A stretch of DNA of 48,891 bases from a virus, in the IMG/VR virus record IMGVR_UViG_3300025112_000023, positions 1 through 48,891 of that record. The stretch is one strand, 5' to 3'. The position numbers and the translations under genes are program-made. Below are positions 1 through 8,200 of this stretch, piece after piece (position 1 is the first letter of the stretch; the number at the start of each line of letters is the position of its first letter). The notes under the pieces were generated by a model. It was given only the letters and a program-made list of their open reading frames with translations. It did not search any database and was not told the DNA's origin.

Positions 1-218
1 GACCCTATTTGATTTATATCTAATGTCAGCCCAGACCCATCAAGATCAAGCGCCGTCATCGTGCCAGCTACAGCCTCCAACCCACCTATGATATTGCTAG
101 AGCCTAACTGCTCTATATCAATGTTGGCATTAGCCCCGGTCTGATTAACGAATATCTCATTGTCTGCCCACGATACTACAGGGATCATCAGCAGAGATAA
201 CAGGATGTATCTATTCAT
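1..218 (-). CDS. Curlin-repeat secreted protein, partial (runs off left edge)
   Basis: I translated this short partial gene by hand. It starts with an ATG at 218 preceded by GGAG at good spacing, and it overlaps the end of csgG. The first 18 or so residues (MNRYILLSLLMIPVVSWA) look like a Sec signal peptide. The mature part begins NEIFVNQTGANANIDIEQLG and continues with SSN, then a second unit LTLDINQIG at the edge. The spaced Q-x-G-x-x-N pattern is that of curlin repeats (CsgA/CsgB amyloid subunits). Together with csgF and csgG immediately upstream in the same transcript, this suggests an exported amyloid-like subunit. The number of repeats and the C-terminus lie outside the window, so whether it is CsgA-like, CsgB-like or only a repeat-bearing relative cannot be decided here. 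Confidence 0.72.
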   Translation of the reverse strand, partial: MNRYILLSLLMIPVVSWADNEIFVNQTGANANIDIEQLGSSNIIGGLEAVAGTMTALDLDGSGLTLDINQIG

Positions 219-1038
219 CGCTATCCTCCATAATCCAATAACTTTCCTCGATTCCTTTCCGTATAATCTCTAGCACCGCCGCCTCTATCGCATCTTGCAG
301 CGCTATATTCACGCTCTCATTCTTTACTGCACCACCCTCGATCTCTACGACTTCTGTATTCGAGCTAACGAATCTAAATACATCACCAGAAACAGCGGCA
401 GAAAGGACGGCTTTGGTAGTCAATACCTCTAACAATACCTCGCCAGTTGATACAGAAATTAACCGCAACGATACGACAACCGTATCCTCTCTGTATTCCT
501 TAGATGCCCCAATGCCTAGAAACCTAGCACCAGCACCCCCCGAGGATGTGTTGCTTTCGTAGCCTACCACTCCCCCGCTCATGATTAAACCAGCGAACTT
601 GAGCGGCATTAGCTTCTCTTCGTTTTTGAAATCACGCCGAGTATTTCGTATTAACTGACGCTCTTTCGTAACGCTATCCAGCCCGACCCGCTCCACCACA
701 TCAAAGAACCCACCATTCTCAGACCCCGCATTCTTTAACGCACGGATTAGATACGTGTATGGTGCCTGTGTAATGGCTGAACTAAAGGATGCGAACTGGC
801 TGTTGCTTAACCTCGCACCTGTGTGATCAAGAAATCCATCTGCATAGATGGCAATCACCGGGCGTTGTATTGGCTTTTTAACTGCAAGCAGATCCGCATT
901 AACCACAGAGGCAACGTCTGCCATCCGCATCTTCTTTATCGGCGGAACTTTAATCTTCTGCGGATCTAATAAACTGGCGCAGCCGCCGTTAAAAAGTAAA
1001 CTGACCCACAGGAATAGTAATAGTCGTGACATTTCCAT
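211..1038 (-). CDS. csgG: CsgG-like curli secretion pore lipoprotein
   Basis: This 275-residue protein closely resembles CsgG, the outer-membrane nonameric channel that exports curlin subunits (E. coli CsgG is 277 residues). The N-terminus is a lipoprotein signal ending in FNGGC-AS; the lipobox is imperfect because Asn sits at -3. Family blocks visible in order are VVERVGLDSVTKERQLIR, then GLIMSGGVVGYESN, SGGAGARFLGIGA and SVSTGEVLLEV, ending in VFRFV. An in-frame TTG at 1074 would add a poor N-terminal extension. I chose the ATG at 1038, with AGG five bases upstream; a further ATG at 1032 also gives a good signal peptide. The start lies inside the end of csgF, so translation is probably coupled, and the stop overlaps the curlin-repeat gene. 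Identity is strong; function in a phage context is inferred. Confidence 0.93.
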   Translation of the reverse strand: MEMSRLLLFLWVSLLFNGGCASLLDPQKIKVPPIKKMRMADVASVVNADLLAVKKPIQRPVIAIYADGFLDHTGARLSNSQFASFSSAITQAPYTYLIRALKNAGSENGGFFDVVERVGLDSVTKERQLIRNTRRDFKNEEKLMPLKFAGLIMSGGVVGYESNTSSGGAGARFLGIGASKEYREDTVVVSLRLISVSTGEVLLEVLTTKAVLSAAVSGDVFRFVSSNTEVVEIEGGAVKNESVNIALQDAIEAAVLEIIRKGIEESYWIMEDSDE

Positions 1039-1441
1039 CGCTGCCTGTGATGCGTAAGGTAATCTCTTCGCCAATCACCTCGTATTCTATAGAGTTATCC
1101 AGCAATTCAATGAACCCCTGCATCTGTGGGTGTTCACCAAATAGCTGATCTACTAATTGCCTAGATAGTTGGGCATACACTCGGCTTTCAAAATTACGCA
1201 AAAATCTAGCCAACGTTGTGTTGTCCGCCTCCCTTTCTAGCTCATCCTGTAACGCCTGTATCTCTTGTTCTAGCGCCTCTTTTCTAGTGTGCTCCTGATT
1301 CTCTATCGTTAGATAATGACCACTCTGGTTCTCCCCACTGAATGATGGGCTTTTGAATTTGAATGTCATTTGATCGCCATGCGCAGAGAGCGGAAGGGAT
1401 GCAAGGACAAATACAAATAGGTTTATATATGGTCTTATCAT
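989..1441 (-). CDS. csgF: CsgF-like curli assembly adaptor
   Basis: This 150-residue protein has a signal peptide (MIRPYINLFVFVLASLPLSA) and a mature N-terminus DQMTFKFKSPSFSGEN. That matches the CsgF segment that plugs into the CsgG channel (E. coli mature CsgF begins GTMTFQFRNPNFGGNP). Known CsgF binds the outer face of CsgG and links export to nucleation of the amyloid. The middle is charged and probably helical (KEALEQEIQALQDELEREA). The C-terminus is beta-like, with TLRITGSDGNVTTITIPVG resembling the family's end. The ribosome site AAAGGT precedes the ATG. It overlaps csgG by about 50 bases and follows the holin-like gene by 9 bases, so it belongs to the lysis end of the late transcript. 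The short N-terminal motif plus linkage to csgG make the call firm. Confidence 0.9.
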   Translation of the reverse strand: MIRPYINLFVFVLASLPLSAHGDQMTFKFKSPSFSGENQSGHYLTIENQEHTRKEALEQEIQALQDELEREADNTTLARFLRNFESRVYAQLSRQLVDQLFGEHPQMQGFIELLDNSIEYEVIGEEITLRITGSDGNVTTITIPVGQFTF

Positions 1442-1450
1442 AGGTGACCT

Positions 1451-1801
1451 TTAATCTTTTCGCTGATCATCTCTATCAGCTTTGGCAATCTTTTCATGGT
1501 CAATAAGATTAGGAACGCCGAGCAGTGTTTTAAGCAGCACGTCCTGCCGAATCGTTTGATTATCCACAGCTCGCACCCGATCTATCAGGCTGATGATAAT
1601 ACCGTGCTGCGTTTCCAACTGCGTCATTAATCGGTGTTCCATGTTATCCATCTTGGTATTGATGCTGTCATCTATCGCATCAACTTTCTGTTCAAGAGTG
1701 TTCATAATCTTACCGAGCAGCTGCCACAGCAGCCAACCCAGACCTAAAAGACCAGCAACAGGTACGCCAACCTCATTGATAATAGTAATGAAATCATTCA
1801 T
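1451..1801 (-). CDS. Small membrane protein, holin-like
   Basis: This 116-residue protein has one hydrophobic segment near the N-terminus (roughly residues 12-32, VGVPVAGLLGLGWLLWQLLG) followed by a long charged helical region (EQKVDAIDDSINTKMDNMEH) likely to form a coiled coil. Its ATG shares one base with the stop of the M15 endolysin gene (TAATG), so the two are translationally coupled. Position next to a peptidoglycan hydrolase and the one-membrane-segment layout suggest a holin or other lysis accessory protein. This is inference from context and topology, because holins are too diverse to recognise by sequence alone. Confidence 0.55.
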   Translation of the reverse strand: MNDFITIINEVGVPVAGLLGLGWLLWQLLGKIMNTLEQKVDAIDDSINTKMDNMEHRLMTQLETQHGIIISLIDRVRAVDNQTIRQDVLLKTLLGVPNLIDHEKIAKADRDDQRKD

Positions 1802-2265
1802 TACTCAAATGACGTGTAGGATTTGCCATGGTATACAAGCGACTCCCTGCGGTTGTATTCGGGAGATACATAGGACACATGAATCCAGCCACTATTGGGA
1901 TCTATACCGTCGTAGAATTCTAGGATCAGCTGATCGAACTCCAGATTGTCTTTGATCCAGCGGGCAACCTCATCATTGGCTATGCCACCAATCTCAAAGT
2001 CTACCGCCCGACCTAAACAATGCTGTGACGAGGGCTTACTACCAATGGCCTTGTTTAAACTGGCTGAACGAAAGCCACTGCTGGGAGTGAAAGGCTTTCC
2101 AAACTGCATACGCACAGGTTCAAGAATAGCTCGCGCCAGCTCCACCATGCACTCTATCTCTATCGGGCCGGGAGTGTTGTCAATACCCTGCCGTATTGCT
2201 GTCTGTGAACGGCACATCTCTTTCAGGCTGAAGTGATCGCTAATCTTTTGGTTCATGTCTGTCAT
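1801..2265 (-). CDS. Endolysin, peptidase M15 family
   Basis: This 154-residue protein is a peptidase M15A-type (PF08291-like) zinc peptidase, expected to cut peptide cross-links of the cell wall and so act as the phage endolysin. The zinc ligands are His82 and Asp89 in SSQHCLGRAVDFE and His129 in GWIHVSY. The preceding block TPSSGFRSASLNKAIG is also typical of the family. No signal peptide is present, so release needs a holin; the next gene downstream is a candidate. The ATG overlaps the stop of the 2823-residue gene as ATGA, and another Met lies at residue 4. A copy of the GTTTAAAC palindrome (2053-2060) lies within the coding sequence. Confidence 0.9.
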   Translation of the reverse strand: MTDMNQKISDHFSLKEMCRSQTAIRQGIDNTPGPIEIECMVELARAILEPVRMQFGKPFTPSSGFRSASLNKAIGSKPSSQHCLGRAVDFEIGGIANDEVARWIKDNLEFDQLILEFYDGIDPNSGWIHVSYVSPEYNRRESLVYHGKSYTSFE

Positions 2266-5200
2266 TTTTTAGGCTTTATTTTGCGATAGGCGTCTGTGGA
2301 TATATCAATATCCCTTAGTTGCTGCGCTAAGTTCGCTTCTTTTTGTTTAATATATTTATGATAACTTGCCACCCTTACTCTTCTTTCCTCCGGTGAAAGG
2401 CGCTGGTTCTTTAACATCTTTTTATAGGCCGCCTCGACCTTAGCTAAATCCTGCTTCGCGTAATGCACAACCTCCCGAGCCTTATTGGGATCAATGTTGT
2501 AAAGGTTAAGGCCAGCAAATCGCAAAGCGGCTTGTGTCACCGTGTCACCCTCGTAGCCGCGTGCCGTACGCTTACCATTAACGGCATCAAACATGCGCGT
2601 AGTCGCCCCATAATCCGTATGCAGAAACCCCGGTAACATGAATTGATTTGCTGTCCAAAAGATAGCGTCGGGTATTTGCCCGCGTCCTCTCAACATATTT
2701 TCTTCTGCTCCGGCAACAAAGAGCGGTTCAGCAGTATCAACAATGGGCCTGCCCGTAAAGGGGTCATGGTTTGTCAGCCCCATTCCAAGAGTAATACCGG
2801 GACCACCAAACAATCCTACCGTCTGAGCAATGGACTGTAGGCTTGGCTTGTCTGCTTGCGCGACACCTGTTGCTGCCTTGCCAATCTTTAATAACTCATT
2901 ACCTATCTCCAAGAATGCGCCCCATGGGGTGATATAGCCTAGATTAATAAATTGTACACGCCCCTTGGAATCACGTATGGGAACAGGCAGAGAATTACCC
3001 GGTTGTCTGGCAAACTCAGGCAGCATCTTTTTAACAGCCTCGTAGTCATCGTCACCAATATCAAAAGCCTGTTTAAACATTTCCGGTAGAGCTAGAGACA
3101 AGGCAACATAAGGCGCAAAGCGCATCGGATTGTTCAGCGCTGTCTTTATCAGTAACGGAGCTACCTTGTAGTAAAACGTGAGAAACGGTATACCAAATGG
3201 AGACGTTCGTGTTTGACGTACCAAAGGATGTACGAGGGAGTAATCGAACAACGTTTCATTGGCAATAAGAAAGGCTTCATCGGCACTCTGACCACGACGT
3301 TCCATGACATCAATAGCCATAGCTGTCTTGCCTACTACCTCCACTGTCTGATAAAGATTGGAGGCGTTTTGTGCGAGCTTGTCCCATGTATTGAACTTAA
3401 ACCAGTTGAACACACCAGCATCTTTCATTCCGACGCCACCAAGGAATTGCAGCATGTCCTCGCTCCATCGAAACAGTTCTGCCTCGGTGAAGGATGCTTC
3501 TGATACGCCCCGGTCAAGCATTTCCCTGTAATGCAGAGAATTTTCCATGTCACCGCGTTTGAAAGCACGAACCTCCTGTATAGCTTTATACATGTTGGGC
3601 AGGATGCTTCGCATAGGCATGCCGTTCAGGTGCATCAGAATCATATTGGAGAAGGTATTACGAGCAACGGTTGGTGGATTTAATGGAACCTTCAGTGTCT
3701 TCCAGATAGCCGTAGCTTGGCGACCCAGCTTCATGCCTTTAACGGCGGCGTTATCACCCCAACCCACGTAACTAACACCAGTAATAACGTCATCGAAAAT
3801 TGATCTATGCACTGCCATACCCGCAAGCATGCCGTACTGTTTACCATTGGGAACCCGTTTAAACTCTGCTTTCCCATCCGAACCTAAAACCTTTACGCCA
3901 TCCGTGTTGATGGCCATAACCTTGGCCGGATCTATAGCTCCAGTCTTAGGGTCTTTAATAGACTGAAGATTGTTTTCTTCTGCATATTTCGCCACAACGG
4001 GCGCGGCTGTTGCGCGCATTCTTTCTGCTGTAGCACGTTGTCTTGCCGCCTTATTCGGATCGCCCGCCTCTACATATCTGGCAATCTGATCCATAGTATC
4101 TGCATGGCGGTAGAGCCATAAGGCAGAAACATTCTGAGTCGTACCATTACCGTTGTCCCATAGAACCTGAAGCGCATCTTTAGGAATAGCCCAGTTGCGG
4201 TTCTGTGATACTGCGTCAAAAAATTCCATCATGGCTAAGTCGCGCAAAGGACGTTGAATCGACTGCGACACAAGAAATTCAGGAGCCAGCTCTGCTATAT
4301 CTCCAAGCACCTCTCTAGCCTCTTCGTTCATTTCCTTACGTCTGTTGAGGTAGCTGTACTTTGCTCCCGCAGGATTTTGCATTACGTGCTGGATATACAG
4401 CCTTGGCAAATAAGATCGTCGTCGTTCATAGAATTTTTCAGCAGGAAGCAGCCCTCTCTCTACTAACTCTTCTCCAATATCTTCGATCATATTCTTGGCT
4501 CGCTCTGCCGCCTTCGCCACAGTTGGGTCGATAGCCTTTAGCTTGTCAAACAGCTGCTGCTCGCCTTCGTTCGGCCCCCTAGTTAAATAGTTATATAAAG
4601 CCTTGCGTAAGTTTTCCGAATCTCCTCTCGCCTTGGGATTTTTCTTATCAAGATATGGGGCTAGGTCATGATGAATTGTCTTCAGTGTCCGTTCAGTTCT
4701 ATTTATTAAGCCGAGAGATTTACCACGTAGAATCAGATACTCCGAAATCTGTGGTAACCCCTTGAGAGGATGAAGCAGAGTGCCATCTTTCATAGCTGCC
4801 AAACGCTTGAGCAGCCTGCTTGTAAAAGTATTACGTTCCGTGGTGCCTTCGGCTTGCGCCATAGCCATACGAAACGCCGGTACGGGATCATAGATGGAGT
4901 AGTTGCCTTCCAACCCTTGCATCTCTTCTGTAATAGGGAAGTAGCGCAAGGCATTACGCACATTGGATACAAGAATCTCGTCACCCTCACGCATGTCTTG
5001 AGGAATACGGTACGGCCCAACTGGTGCTTCCCCAGCCTCTACGGCAGCATACGCGGCAATATCAAGCTCGTCCCTTTGTTCCGCCGTAAGATCGGCTTGC
5101 AAAGCAGTCGGCTCCCCCGCTTCCAGTTTTCGCCGCTCCTCTGGAGTAAGCGCATAAAATGATGAAGGCGGCATCCTTCCAACATCTTCCTCCTTAACGA

Positions 5201-8200
5201 TCTGAAGCCCTTCAAGCTCCCCGGTTTCATCGCTTCTCTGTCCGAGCCATAACATTTGTTTGTCATCTTTATAAGAACGTTTATCAGCCCCCTTCAGATA
5301 ATCACTAAGACGTTCACGAAAAAGATTTGGGATTTGCCTATCATATTGGCCATGGCTTGCGTCAACAGGAATATCCACGCTGCCATCAGGCCGTATAGCT
5401 TTGCGTACACTATCGGTAAGAAGAGGGGAGACACGATTATAGTCACGTACACTATCATTAGCTCCGGACTCTAAATCTCTAGCAGTACCCTCCAACTCTT
5501 TCACCTTGTCTGAAATAAAACTCACCATATCTTCTGTGGTGAAAAAAGAGTCGCCGGTAAGCTCCTTATTAATCTCTATCTGATCCTGAACAAGAGCAGT
5601 AATATCCTTGCCTAGCCAATCCTCTAGCGCTAATGAAGAAGTGCCATAATCCGCATTGCCTGCTCCTGTAGCATCACCTAACTCACGATCTTTCCCAAAG
5701 AAATAACTTCCTCCTTTCTTTATTGGGCCGCTAGAAGTGGGGACTGTATATTCGACCTTGTAAGCGTTAACCATAGAAGGATGGTTGTCGGCAAGATATT
5801 CAGATAGCGCAATAGTCAACGCTCCTTTGATGCCGGTACCGCCAGCCTCTGCTACATCCTTAGTGGCTTCATCAAGGTAAGTGTACGCTCTGTTCGGCTC
5901 CACACGACGAAGAAAATGTGCAAAGTCTTTGTATTCCAGTCGGCGTCGAGTGACTGGGGAGGAGAGCTTTGGATGCAAAATACCCTCCATTCTCGGCCAC
6001 AAATCCATCAAGGGTATTTGAATCGGCCCGGTAACAACCTCGTCACCGTAATACTTTTCCATTAACTGAGGGTTGAAATCTAAATTCAAATACAAGTCTT
6101 CAGAACTTGTGACATCTTCTGTTGGCAAAGATATCTCCATACCACTAATATCCTGAAGAAGAACAATCTCTTCTGCCGACAATCCGGCAATATGATTCTT
6201 GAATGAATGCCGATAGCGTTCCATCTGTAATTCGCTGTTAGCAATCGCAATACCGTCATAGCCTCCGTTGCCCGCCATACGAACAATGTGTCCAACTGCA
6301 AGGTTGGTCCATTCAGCCGTCTTCTTGAAGGGAGCGTCCGGAACCACCGGCCCATAAACTTCCTTTTCGTACCTCGGAAGATTGGGGCTACTGCGTATTA
6401 CATTCTTCTCAGCGCGACTGAGGGCTTCAAAATCTTTGTCATAAATATCCTTAGCTGCCGCCTTCATCATTTCATCACGAGCCTTCTGATGAAGATCAGA
6501 CTGTATCTCCTCGACAATCAGAATCTTTTTCCCGTCTTCTGTCATGAGGTCAGTTAACCGCATGAAGACGATGACATTGTTAACATCCTGAAAATGATCG
6601 CCGTTCCAAAGAAGCTCTCCTTTTTGCCCCTTTTTAATAGCGCCGGGGAGTGCCGGTGCACTCAATAAAACCTCACGATAATTATTATCCTGATAGCCTC
6701 GATGACCAAAAAGCGTAAATGCAGGGTAAGCCTCTGGCATATAGGAACGTTCGTCGCCAAGATCATCACGCTCGCTATTTTCAAATGATTCCATATCCTG
6801 TCTGGCTTCATTCGTTTTATCCATGTAATCCATTATCTGTGGCGACATCCCCGCCCCCGACAATTCAAATTCATCTAGCCCAAAAGACCCAGACAACTGA
6901 CCGATCTTGCTAAGGCTCATGTTATTTTCGGGATTGCTGAGATAGTCAACGATTTCTTTAGTAGTGACTTCGGATTTAAGTATGTCCTCATTCGTAGTGC
7001 CGTATTTACGGAGGAGAGCTTTTAAATCTGGAGTGACTAAATCCTGCCAACTACCCGTAACACCGATGGTATGCACGGCAGGCCGAGCTATAGAGGCTAG
7101 GGCCACACTAGGATTCTCTAAGACAATATAACGAGCAACAGTTGATTCCATTGCAACCACTCGATCACGGAGTATTTGCAATTGCACCTGCCCGTCGTTG
7201 TTATAACGGGCATCCATGGGATCACCATAGACAATAGTCTCCAACAACATTTCATTATTAGAAACGTACTGCTCTATTTGTGTTTTTGTAACCTGATCAT
7301 CAGGATTGAATCGATTAAGGAAATCCAGTAAACGAGAAGACTCAACCTCTGCCTTTCGTACTGACCACTCCTTGTCTTTAATTTTGAACTTGGCCTTCTG
7401 AGGATCAGAAAATATGGCAATCCACTCAGAAGCCTTCGCGGTATCTTTGGCTGTTGTCTTCAAATACTCCTTAACACCAGATAAAACATAGGGCTGCTGA
7501 CTCCGGCGAGCTGTCGGGCTGCCGTTCCTGACCATTGCCAATGCAGTATTCTTTTGGTCAAACCCTGTAGGATCAGTGATAGTACGCCGCGTCTGTGCCG
7601 CTATCTGACCGCTGCGTATCTGGTCTAATACATCCTCTAGCCTTTGGCCTTCGATTCTTGGCCCAGTAAATAAATCCTTAATCTGTTTAAACAGCTGATA
7701 GAGACGATCAAGTACGCCTCTCAACGGTGCCGTAAACTCGCTTGGTGCCTTGCCGGTAAGGTCTAGGGTTCGGTTGTATAGGCCAGAAGCATAAGCAAGC
7801 AGCTCACCTATTTCTCCTTCAGCATCTTCAGGAATAGCACGTTCATATAAGCCCGGACCTACATTGGGTTGCTTCTCTAACTCTTTAAAATGCCGACGTA
7901 CAATCTTCCGCAAACGCTCCGTGTTATCGCGTATCGTTTTCTCTTGTTGTCGTGTGAAGAAACGTGTGTCTCTTCCCCATAGATAGTGAGTGGCTTCATG
8001 GTACGCCCGATTCTGTGGATCTAGGTGCCCATCTTGTAACGATACAGCCACAACATTTTGTGCTTGCAGCCCTAACTGCGGTGTATTCGTAGTAGGATCG
8101 ACCACTATATTAGCCACCGTCGCTTGGGCTTCAGGTCCAGCAATGCGGTGAATGATGCCCATGACCTCCTTGACAACTTCCGCATTCATAGTTCCTACAG

